Shown: positions 26,166-33,073 of the stretch, piece after piece | Layout: every line of letters starts with the position of its first letter | Position numbering within the stretch: the first letter of the stretch is position 1 | NCBI RefSeq assembly: GCF_003860125.1 | Contig: NZ_RQYL01000014.1 | Span: forward strand, 1-64,000 | From: Fretibacterium sp. OH1220_COT-178 | GTDB taxonomy: Bacteria > Synergistota > Synergistia > Synergistales > Aminobacteriaceae | DNA: 64,000 nucleotides | Direction of reading: 5' to 3' | Notes under the pieces: generated by a model | What the model was told of the DNA's origin: nothing | Database searches by the model: none | The model's input: only the letters and a program-made list of their open reading frames with translations | Made by a program: the position numbers and the translations under genes

Positions 26166-26540
26166 ATGAAGAGCAACCTGAAGCGTTTGGGGTCCATCCT
26201 CATGCTGGCCGCCCTGTTCGGCAGCCTTCTGGTCATGGGCTCGGATGCGGCGCCGAACAGAAAGAAACAAAAATATCTCAAGAACTCCCCTCCCCTGGGT
26301 TGGCAGTACCAGGCCGGCTACACCCTCTGGCGCCTCGAAAGGGGATTGGACGCCACCCCTCAGACGTGGAGGAAATACGTTCGGGAGAAGAAGCGGATTC
26401 AGCGCAGGGGACAGGAGAACGTGGCGGACAAGCTGATCCTGAACTCTCTCGACTGGACGATCGAGGAGTTGAGGGCCCTCCTGGACGAACAGAAGGAGCT
26501 GCTCAAGTTCCATCCCGCGGGGGTGGAGCCACAGCCGTAG
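26166..26540 (+). CDS. small exported protein of unknown function
   Basis: A 124-aa protein with a signal peptide (residues 1-28, ending MGSDAA) and a basic, helix-prone mature part containing PPLGWQYQAGYTLWRLERGLD and RKYVREKKRIQRRGQENVADKLI. No lipobox cysteine or recognised domain. The Lys/Arg-rich mature region could bind the outer membrane or nucleic acid. Single-gene unit, divergent from the oxidase gene pair; a clear GGAGG site precedes the ATG. Confidence 0.6.
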   Translation: MKSNLKRLGSILMLAALFGSLLVMGSDAAPNRKKQKYLKNSPPLGWQYQAGYTLWRLERGLDATPQTWRKYVREKKRIQRRGQENVADKLILNSLDWTIEELRALLDEQKELLKFHPAGVEPQP

Positions 26541-26601
26541 GCGGCGGCATTTTAGTGCCCTCCGTCCACATATCGTCTCTGTTTGGGTTCCGATAATTGC
26601 T

Positions 26602-28203
26602 TCACACCGCCCGAAGCACCCTTCCGGAACGGTTTTCCGTTTGGCGTCCGTCCCGCACCGCGAGCGTCCCGTTGACGACCACGGCCCGGATCCCCTCCGG
26701 GCGGCGGTGCGGGTCGAGGAAGTCCCCCCGGTCGAGGACCGCAGCGGGATCGAAGACGACGAGGTCGGCGAAGAGCCCCTCCGCGATCAGACCGCGCCCC
26801 GCGAGACCGTAGCGGCGGGCGGGCGCGGAGGTCATTTTGCGCACCGCCTCCTCCAGACTCAGAAGCCGCCCCTCCCGGACGAACCGCCCCAGGAAACGGG
26901 CCGTAGTCCCGTACGCACGCGGGTGCGGACAGCCCTCCCCGTCCCGGACGACCCACGCGTCCGACCCCAGGGCGGTCAGGGGATGGGCGAGCACATGCCG
27001 CAGGTCGTCCTCGCTCTGCTCGTCCAGCAGCACCATCAGGGCGCGGCCGGAGACACTCAGGAGCCAGTCCATGAAAAGGCCGATGGACTCCGCATCCACG
27101 GAGCGCCTCTCGAGTATCTCCGCCAGGGTGCGCCCCTCGCACGCCCGGTCCCCCGGACAGTCGCCGATCAGGACCCGCTCCCATCCCTGAAGGAGCATCA
27201 GGTTGTCGCCCGGCACGTCGTCCTTCAGGATCGCGTCCGCGATGCGGTCCCTCTGCGTGTCGTCCCGCAACCGTGCGAGCAGCGCGTCCACTCCGCCCTC
27301 CGCGGCCCATGCGGGCAGGAGCGACAGGATCGTCGTGCTCCCCGCCACGTAGGGGTAGGCGTCGCACAGGACGTCGACGCCCTCCGCACGGGACCGCTCC
27401 ATCGCGCGCAGGGTCTCGAAGACCTTACCCCAGTTCTCCCGCCCGATGGCCTTGTGGTGCGAGATCTCCACGGCGGCCCCCGTCTCCCGCGCCAGATCCA
27501 GCACCGTCTCGACGCACCCGACGACCGCGGTGCTCTCGCTCTCCAGATGAAAGGCACAGCGCCGGCCGTGCCGGGCAGCGGCCGACAGAAGCGCGGCGAG
27601 CTCCCGGCGTCTCGCGTAGCTCCCGGGCGGATAGGCCAGCCCGAAGGAGAGCCCGAACGCCCCTTGGCCGAACTCGCGCTCCAGCAGCAGCCCCATCCGC
27701 TCCAGCTCCCCGTCCGTGGGAGCCCGGTCCTCGAAGCCCATGACGGCGGCTCGCAGCGTGCCGTGCCCCGCCAGGAGCGCCAGGTTCTGGGCCGGACGGG
27801 CCGCCTCGATCCTTCGGACGAAGGAGGCGAGGTCGTCCCACGCCCAGTCGTACTCCTGGGCCGCCCCCACGAAAGGGGCCATATAGCGGGCGAGCCCCTC
27901 GCGGTGGGCGTCCGACAGGGGCGTCAAGGCCAGGCCGCAGTTTCCGCAGATGGAGGTCGTGATGCCCTGAGCGAGGAAGTTCTGCGCGTCCGGACAGCGC
28001 AGGATGCCGTGGTCGGCATGATTGTGCGCATCGACGAATCCCGGCGCCACGACCATCCCGGAGGCGTCCACCGTCGTCCTCCCGTCCGGGAGGCGCCCCA
28101 GGGCGGCGACCCGGTCGCCGCAAACGCCGACGTCCGAACGGAAGCACGGGCCCCCCGTCCCGTCCGCGACGAACCCGCCCTTGACGACGAGATCGAACGT
28201 CAT
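26602..28203 (-). CDS. N-acyl-D-amino-acid deacylase (D-aminoacylase)
   Basis: A 533-aa amidohydrolase-superfamily enzyme that removes the acyl group from N-acyl-D-amino acids. Features are VVAPGFVDAHNHADHGIL (the HxH metal site, about residues 51-68), ITTSICGNCGLALTPL (the Cys ligand typical of D-aminoacylases), AFHLESES and EISHHKAIGRENWGK (metal His), and GSDAWVV with the catalytic Asp. A C-terminal beta-sandwich part ends FADLVVFDPAAV...VVVNGTLAV. The ATG at 28203 is preceded by the tail of a racemase gene with which it originally overlapped (ATGA). An insertion now separates the two. The product amino acid would feed racemases and D-amino acid catabolism. Confidence 0.92.
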   Translation of the reverse strand: MTFDLVVKGGFVADGTGGPCFRSDVGVCGDRVAALGRLPDGRTTVDASGMVVAPGFVDAHNHADHGILRCPDAQNFLAQGITTSICGNCGLALTPLSDAHREGLARYMAPFVGAAQEYDWAWDDLASFVRRIEAARPAQNLALLAGHGTLRAAVMGFEDRAPTDGELERMGLLLEREFGQGAFGLSFGLAYPPGSYARRRELAALLSAAARHGRRCAFHLESESTAVVGCVETVLDLARETGAAVEISHHKAIGRENWGKVFETLRAMERSRAEGVDVLCDAYPYVAGSTTILSLLPAWAAEGGVDALLARLRDDTQRDRIADAILKDDVPGDNLMLLQGWERVLIGDCPGDRACEGRTLAEILERRSVDAESIGLFMDWLLSVSGRALMVLLDEQSEDDLRHVLAHPLTALGSDAWVVRDGEGCPHPRAYGTTARFLGRFVREGRLLSLEEAVRKMTSAPARRYGLAGRGLIAEGLFADLVVFDPAAVLDRGDFLDPHRRPEGIRAVVVNGTLAVRDGRQTENRSGRVLRAV

Positions 28204-28302
28204 TCCCCGTTCCCCCTCGCGTGGAGGACGTCGAGGCAGGCGTCGCAGAGCGCCTGGAGGCTCGACACCTCCCGATCCTTCGGCAGGCCCGACGCCGCGT
28301 AG
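28157..28302. repeat. 146-bp direct repeat, copy A
   Basis: Matches 30365-30510 over 146 bp with three mismatches (near 28206, 28212 and 28224). It contains the first 47 bp of the deacylase gene and the last 34 codons or so of a racemase gene. The two copies flank 2,062 bp. Confidence 0.93.
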
Positions 28303-28346
28303 ACCGTTTTCTCGAAAATCGAAGCAGCACTGAATTCCAAAGACAT
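28200..28346 (-). pseudogene. chimeric 48-codon frame carrying a racemase 3' remnant
   Basis: From an ATG at 28346 with an AAGGAG site about 10 nt upstream, 15 codons of unrelated sequence run into the last 33 codons of the aspartate/glutamate racemase (SGLPKDREVSSLQALCDA and on), ending in a TGA that overlaps the deacylase start. The racemase part is nearly identical to the C-terminus of the intact gene at 30408-31118. It has no catalytic residue. It may still be translated and couple ribosomes into the deacylase gene. Confidence 0.75.
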
Positions 28347-28526
28347 TATCGAAAGAGGCTCCTTCCCGGTTCCGCGATAGGGAACGCAAAGATTGGCGCA
28401 AGCACGTCCCCCAACTCCCGTCAAGTTTAGCACCGAATTCCCGAACCGCAGGCCGCGGATCGCCGGCGTCTTCTGCTGCGGTGCGCCTCGGAGGACGCTT
28501 CTGAAATCGCATTGGGAGACATGGCG

Positions 28527-28555
28527 CATCATGGTGTATAATGCACACCATGATG
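28527..28555 (+). promoter_or_regulatory. PadR operator overlapping a -10 box
   Basis: CATCATGGTGT (28527-28537) and ACACCATGATG (28545-28555) form a perfect 11-bp inverted repeat around a 7-bp centre. TATAAT (28537-28542) sits inside it; a possible -35 TTGGGA is at 28512-28517. PadR-type sites have this form (GTGT or ATGT arms about 8 bp apart), so autorepression of the gene that follows is likely. Confidence 0.75.
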
Positions 28556-28601
28556 GACTGTAGCGACGAGGGAGGACGAAGTGCGGGAGGGGGGCACGGT
28601 G

Positions 28602-29000
28602 ATGGGGATCATCGAACGCAACGGGCACAGGCACCTATGTGCATTCATCCTGCTTCTGATTGCCGAGGAGAACGGGTACGGAAGAGAGATCCATCGACGC
28701 CTCGAGGAGTCTTTCCCCGGATTCAGGAGGGATTCCTCCACGGTTTACCGTTGCCTCCGCACGCTTGTCGAAGAGGGAGCACTGAGCTTCGAATGGGTCT
28801 TTTCCGATCGCGGCGACCCCAAGAAGAGATACCGCCTGACGGAGTCCGGGTACGCCGACCTGAGGGAATGGGAAGAGGATATTGCCGTCAGGAAACGGCA
28901 TTTCGACACGTTCCTCCGACGGTATGCGGCGTTGAAAGACAAGGGAGAAGAAACTCGCCGGGAAGGCGAGGGGAATCCCGGCCGTTTCAGGGCGGAATGA
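28602..29000 (+). CDS. PadR-family transcriptional regulator
   Basis: A 132-aa regulator with the PadR winged helix: HLCAFILLLIAEENGYGREIHRRLEESFPGF (about 9-39), then STVYRCLRTLVEEGALSFEW and DPKKRYRLTESGYADLREW. A charged C-terminal helix mediates dimerisation. ATG 28602 is preferred over GTG 28581; both have usable sites. Its promoter is covered by a matching operator. It heads a cluster with a methyltransferase and a truncated binding-protein gene, and lies within the 2-kb insertion between the deacylase and racemase. Confidence 0.87.
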   Translation: MGIIERNGHRHLCAFILLLIAEENGYGREIHRRLEESFPGFRRDSSTVYRCLRTLVEEGALSFEWVFSDRGDPKKRYRLTESGYADLREWEEDIAVRKRHFDTFLRRYAALKDKGEETRREGEGNPGRFRAE

Positions 29001-29009
29001 GGAGGACGG

Positions 29010-29819
29010 ATGATGCAAATCGTGGAGAAAGGCAAAAAGGACTCGGCGTACTGGGACAGTTCGGCGGAGGATTTTCAACGCAGGGTCGCGGGACACGGCT
29101 GGAACCTCGAACGCGATCCGGCACTGGCAATTCTGAAGCGGATCGGGGCGCTCGGCCCCGGAGCCAGAGTGCTGGATGTGGGCTGCGGCGTGGGGCGCCA
29201 CCTTGGAGCCTTCGCTCCGACGGCCGGCGAGGCGGTGGGGGTGGACATCTCCGCACGCATGCTGGAGTTCGCCGCGGAAAACCTGAGGCAACACGCCAAC
29301 ATCATCCTGCAAGTCGGTGATTTCAAAAATCCCGATGCCGCTCTCGAGACGTTGCTCGCCCAAGGATTCGACCTCGTCTTCGCCTCGATGTCACCGGCAG
29401 TCGAGGATCTGGAGGACTTGCGCCGGATGAGCGCGTGCTCCAGAGGATGGTGCATGGTCGACCGTTTTCTGGAGGAACAGGACGAGCTGAAGGCGTCAAT
29501 CCTCGAGGCAGTCGGCATGGACGTTCGCGACGACCCCCACAACCAGGGGGAACGGACGAAGCGTCTGTGGACCCTGCTGTGGGAGGACGGGTACTGTCCG
29601 CAGCTTGAGATCCACGCCCGCAGCGAAACCTTCGAACTGAGTGCCGATGCCCTGATGAAGCGTTACGAACGCAATGTCAAGGACTGCAACGCGGAGAAAA
29701 GGGAGAGGATCCGCCGGATCCTCCGGGAACGCTCCGAGAACGGATCGATCCGCAGCGACGTTCACGTCCTCAAAGCCACCTTGTACTGGGACGTCCGGGA
29801 GCGGCGCCGTTACCGCTAA
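29010..29819 (+). CDS. class I SAM-dependent methyltransferase
   Basis: A 269-aa methyltransferase. Motif I is VLDVGCGVGRHLGAF (about residues 54-68), followed by the acidic GVDISARMLEFAAENL loop and QVGDFKNPD. The C-terminal half (about 150-269) is less conserved and presumably binds the substrate. It starts 10 bp after the PadR gene. In its uninterrupted form the cluster probably continued into a peptide/nickel-type ABC transporter, of which only the start of the binding protein remains. Methylation of a transported ligand or metallophore is possible but unproven. Confidence 0.8.
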   Translation: MMQIVEKGKKDSAYWDSSAEDFQRRVAGHGWNLERDPALAILKRIGALGPGARVLDVGCGVGRHLGAFAPTAGEAVGVDISARMLEFAAENLRQHANIILQVGDFKNPDAALETLLAQGFDLVFASMSPAVEDLEDLRRMSACSRGWCMVDRFLEEQDELKASILEAVGMDVRDDPHNQGERTKRLWTLLWEDGYCPQLEIHARSETFELSADALMKRYERNVKDCNAEKRERIRRILRERSENGSIRSDVHVLKATLYWDVRERRRYR

Positions 29820-29936
29820 GCACCCCGGAGGCCGAGCGGACCCAATTTTGCCTCTTTAAAAAAATTTTTGGCCGATCGATATTTTCGCGTGCATTTCCAT
29901 GAACCGCACTCTCGACGCGAAAAGAGAGGCTTATCG

Positions 29937-30116
29937 ATGGACGTCAGACGCAATGGCTTCAGGAACATTCTCCCGCCTGTGCGGTGCTTTTCCGCTGGTG
30001 GCTGCGATCGTGTCGTCCGCCTCTCCCGGGGTGTGCGCCGAACCGGCGGCGCGCCCGGTCATCCGTTTGAGCGGCGGTGACTTCGGGGCACCCAACCCAT
30101 TCAGGCACGACAACCG
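29937..30116 (+). pseudogene. 5' fragment of a peptide/nickel-type ABC solute-binding protein gene
   Basis: An ATG at 29937 behind an AGAGAGGC site opens MDVRRNGFRNIL. The rest of the signal peptide continues in another frame (GAFPLVAAIVSSASPG), followed by the typical mature start PVIRLSGGDFGAPNPF of oligopeptide/nickel-type binding proteins. The frame change near 29970 and the break at about 30116, where transposase-like sequence begins, show the gene is dead. Confidence 0.65.
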
Positions 30117-30319
30117 TCAAGGCGGAACGGGTCATACGAACCTTAATGGAGATGCGGCACGATGATAAGGAGCATTTCGAGTCACCGGAGCTTCGCAGAA
30201 AATCACTGGTCCGTTCCGCCGATGGCCACAACTGGGCCAAGCCTCACAAGTCTCTCGGAAATTTGACGCCGGGTGAGAAGCTCCGTTCATGCTTTTTCTC
30301 TCGGGATTTTGTAAATAAC
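30116..30319 (+). mobile_element. C-terminal remnant of an IS481/IS3-type transposase
   Basis: The plus strand reads VKAERVIRTLMEM, then HFESPELRRKSLVR, and AKPHKSLGNLTPGEKL, ending FSRDFVNN. This is the end of an integrase-core transposase, where RFVNFYNTVKPHKSLG is usual; the FVNFYNTV part is scrambled here. No N-terminal part or terminal repeats are present. It abuts the truncated binding-protein gene on the left and lies 45 bp from the direct repeat on the right. Confidence 0.7.
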
Positions 30320-30364
30320 TCTCGACCTCCTTACACTCCCGGCTCGCCGCGTGGGATGTCGAAT

Positions 30365-30510
30365 GTCCCGTCCGCGACGAACCCGCCCTTGACGACGAGA
30401 TCGAACGTCATTCTCCGTTTCCCCTCGCGTAGAGGACGTCGAGGCAGGCGTCGCAGAGCGCCTGGAGGCTCGACACCTCCCGATCCTTCGGCAGGCCCGA
30501 CGCCGCGTAG
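30365..30510. repeat. 146-bp direct repeat, copy B
   Basis: Counterpart of 28157-28302. It holds the 3' end of the intact racemase gene and the first 47 bp of the deacylase gene, including the overlapping ATGA stop/start. Confidence 0.93.
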
Positions 30511-31118
30511 GCCAGGGGCAGCTCCGTGCAGGCCGTGACGACCAGGCAGTCCCGCTCGGACCAAAGCTCCTCCACGAGCTCGCGCATCAGCCCTGCCGCC
30601 TCCGTCATGTCCCCGGACTTCACCCGGCGCAGGCAGCGCTGGACCCGTTCCTGACACGCCTCCGAGGGATGAAAAAACCGATACCCCCTGTCCTCGGCGC
30701 AGGCGGGATAGATCCCGCTGGCGCGGGTCCCCGAGGTGGAGAGGAGCCACGCCCCCTCCGGACTGCACCGCCGAGCGGCATCCACGGTGGCCTCGACGAT
30801 GTGGACCAGGGGCACCGGCAGGTCCGCCCGGAAACGGTCGATGAAGTGATGGGCCGTGTTGCAGGGGACGGCCAGCAGGTCCGCACCCCACTCGGCGAGG
30901 CGCAGCAGGGCCCGGCGTATCGCCGGCGCGGGGTCCGGCCCCGTCCCGAGAATCCCGTCGCTGCGGTCCGGGATGTCGGGATCGGAGAACATCATCAGGC
31001 GCGGGTGCTCCGCGTCGCTCCGGGCCGGAGCCCCCGCGGCCAGGAGCCGCAAAAACTCGGCCGCCGCGGCGGGGCCCATCCCGCCCAGAATCCCAAGGGT
31101 CTTTTCAGGCTTCGTCAA
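30408..31118 (-). CDS. aspartate/glutamate racemase family protein
   Basis: A 236-aa racemase. GILGGMGPAAAAEF at the N-terminus, AVPCNTAHHFID with the first catalytic Cys (about residue 82), and VTACTELPLAY with the second (about residue 195) are typical of aspartate racemases. It interconverts L- and D-aspartate (or glutamate) without a cofactor. A TTG at 31118 (or 31121) follows an AAGGAGG site and is preferred over an ATG at 31148 upstream of that site. Its stop overlaps the first codons of a deacylase fragment, showing that the racemase and D-aminoacylase genes were once one operon for D-amino acid use. Confidence 0.87.
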   Translation of the reverse strand: MTKPEKTLGILGGMGPAAAAEFLRLLAAGAPARSDAEHPRLMMFSDPDIPDRSDGILGTGPDPAPAIRRALLRLAEWGADLLAVPCNTAHHFIDRFRADLPVPLVHIVEATVDAARRCSPEGAWLLSTSGTRASGIYPACAEDRGYRFFHPSEACQERVQRCLRRVKSGDMTEAAGLMRELVEELWSERDCLVVTACTELPLAYAASGLPKDREVSSLQALCDACLDVLYARGNGE

Positions 31119-31146
31119 CAAACTCGCTCCTCCTTCTCCGAGCGTC

Positions 31147-31188
31147 AAAAAACGATCGGGGCAGGATAAAGGCGCCCGGCCCCAATCG
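31147..31188 (-). terminator. terminator of the flavodoxin gene
   Basis: On the minus strand CGATTGGGGC (31188-31179) pairs with GCCCCGATCG (31162-31153) and is followed by TTTTTT (31152-31147). A good intrinsic terminator. It separates the flavodoxin gene from the racemase gene downstream. Confidence 0.75.
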
Positions 31189-31202
31189 TGTCGTCGTCAA
31201 AT

Positions 31203-31649
31203 TCAAATCTGTCTTATGAATTCCCTCGCCCTCCGGAGCTCCTGCTCCGTCGGGTTCTTCCTGGCGATCCCCCCGATCAGCTTGAGCGGTCCCCAGGTGT
31301 CGTAGCCCCTGCAGGAGTACCGGCCGACGTAGGTGCCGTTTTTCTCCCTCAGGATTTTCTCGACGGGTGCGGCGTAGTTCTTGTAGTTGATCCCGGCCGT
31401 GTAGACGATGAACGTCCTCTGACGATCGCTCAGTTCGAGGTCCCTCGCCAACTGGACGATGAGCGGACTCAACGACTGGAAATACACGCCCGAGGCGAAC
31501 CCGACGACGTCGTATTTCGAGAGCTCCGCATCCTTCGCCCGATCCGCGGGATACAGATCGCACTCCCGTTCCGCCGCCATGGCCTCCACAACTTTCCTGG
31601 TGTTTCCATGATGCGTCGAGACATACACGATCGCGATTTTCGTCTCCAT
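31203..31649 (-). CDS. flavodoxin family protein
   Basis: A 148-aa FMN-binding redox protein. The phosphate-binding loop VSTHHGNTRKVVEAM (about residues 9-23) matches the flavodoxin T/S-x-T-G-N-T pattern with HHGNT. GFASGVYFQSLSPLI (about 51-65) and TAGINYKNYAA lie around the isoalloxazine. It resembles flavodoxins used for anaerobic reductive reactions. The ATG at 31649 follows a GGAAAGGGGCG site. Monocistronic. Confidence 0.82.
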   Translation of the reverse strand: METKIAIVYVSTHHGNTRKVVEAMAAERECDLYPADRAKDAELSKYDVVGFASGVYFQSLSPLIVQLARDLELSDRQRTFIVYTAGINYKNYAAPVEKILREKNGTYVGRYSCRGYDTWGPLKLIGGIARKNPTEQELRRAREFIRQI

Positions 31650-31917
31650 GACATTCGCCCCTTTCCGTTCCATCGGTCCCAAGCTTATGGGCCGCGCGCT
31701 TCGGATTCATTATAGCCATTTCCGGCCATCGTGCTGACGGCCGGAGGGCCGAAACGCCCCGCACGTCGCACGATAAGATGCTTCTCCCGGCGGAACCCGA
31801 TGCAAAATAAAAATATCCTTTCATCTTGTTAATTTTTTCTTACCCAGTTTGCCCCGAATATGTCATAATGAGCGTATCGCATCAGTTTCGACACCATTGT
31901 TTGGAGGGATTGCTGTC

Positions 31918-32886
31918 ATGAAGAAGAGATTGTCGTTGTTGGTCCTTGCGCTGCTCCTCGTCGTCCTGGGCGCCTCCGCCGCCCGGAGCGAGCCCATCAA
32001 GGTCGGCTTCGTCGTCCCCAGCACCCGCGACGACCTGGCCTGGAGCCAGGCAATGTACGAGGGCATCGTCGCCGTACAGCAGGAGCTAGGCGAGGGCAAG
32101 CTGGAGCTCTCGATCAGCGAGCGCCTGGGCAACCCCGTCGATGCCGCGGCGGCCATCCGCCAGTACGCCTCGCAGGGCTACGACATCATCATCGCCCACG
32201 GAGCCCAGTACCAGAGCCTTCTGAACGACATCGCGCCGGACTTCCCCAAGACGAGCTTTGCCTACGGCACCGGCTACGCCGCGAAGTTTCCCAACATCTT
32301 CGCCTACGATCCCCATGCCCAGGAGGGCGCCTACCTCGGCGGCGTGATCGCGGGCATGATGACCAAGAGCGGCGTGATCGGCCTGGTCGGCCCCGTCGAG
32401 GCGGGGGACGCCATCAAGTACAACAAGGGTTTCGAGATGGGCGTGAAGGCCGTGAACCCCAAGGCCGTCGTCCGCATCGCCTACACGGGCTCCTTCAACG
32501 ACCTGGTGGGGGCCGGCGAGATCGCCCGTACCGCCATCAAGGCCGGGGCGGACTTCCTGAGCGGCTCATCCCAGCAGAGCGTCGGGGCGCTGAAGGCCGT
32601 CGCCGAGCATAAAGGCGTCCACTGGATCTCCACCGACCTCAACATGAAGGACGTCGCCCCCGACTCCGTGCTCATGGCGCAGGTCTACCTCTTCAAGAAC
32701 GTCGTGAAGGAGATCATCGACTCCCGCGCCAAGGGCGAGCTGGGCGGACGCGCCATCCCGCTCTCCCTCGCCAACGGGAACATCGACATCCAGGTGAACC
32801 ACGAGCTTCCGCCCGAGGTCGCCAAGAAGCTGGAGGAAGTGAAGGCGGACATCGCCAGCGGCAAGCTGAAGATCGAGCTGAAGTAG
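31918..32886 (+). CDS. BMP-family ABC transporter substrate-binding protein
   Basis: A 322-aa exported binding protein. It has a signal peptide (residues 1-22, ending ASAARS) and then PIKVGFVVPSTRDDLAWSQAMYEGI, the N-terminal Rossmann-like lobe of the BMP/Med family. GYDIIIAHGAQYQ and NIFAYDPHAQEGAYLGGVIAGMM are also typical. Characterised members bind nucleosides or purines, but this operon ends in a ROK kinase and a SIS isomerase, pointing to a sugar-like ligand. ATG 31918 follows GGAGGG. A structured attenuator separates it from the ATPase gene. Confidence 0.87.
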   Translation: MKKRLSLLVLALLLVVLGASAARSEPIKVGFVVPSTRDDLAWSQAMYEGIVAVQQELGEGKLELSISERLGNPVDAAAAIRQYASQGYDIIIAHGAQYQSLLNDIAPDFPKTSFAYGTGYAAKFPNIFAYDPHAQEGAYLGGVIAGMMTKSGVIGLVGPVEAGDAIKYNKGFEMGVKAVNPKAVVRIAYTGSFNDLVGAGEIARTAIKAGADFLSGSSQQSVGALKAVAEHKGVHWISTDLNMKDVAPDSVLMAQVYLFKNVVKEIIDSRAKGELGGRAIPLSLANGNIDIQVNHELPPEVAKKLEEVKADIASGKLKIELK

Positions 32887-32943
32887 CCCCCGGTGCGGGA
32901 GAACCGCACCTGAAACCGACACAGCATCGTACCGAAAGGAATC

Positions 32944-33002
32944 GCCCCCGTGCCCGGGAGCGCGGCAAGGCCGCCCTCCCCGTGTTCTCGGGGGCTTTTA
33001 TT
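32944..33002 (+). terminator. terminator/attenuator between binding-protein and ABC genes
   Basis: GCCCCCG (32944-32950) pairs with CGGGGGC (32989-32995), with an inner stem GCGGC/GCCGC, followed by TTTTATT. A smaller hairpin (GGTGCGG/CCGCACC, 32892-32910) directly follows the binding-protein stop. Partial termination here would give more binding protein than membrane components. Confidence 0.65.
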
Positions 33003-33073
33003 CCCCCGGGCGGCCCCGGGGCAAGCCGTCATCACCACCGGTTCACGACTCGGAAAACAATGGAGGGATGTCC

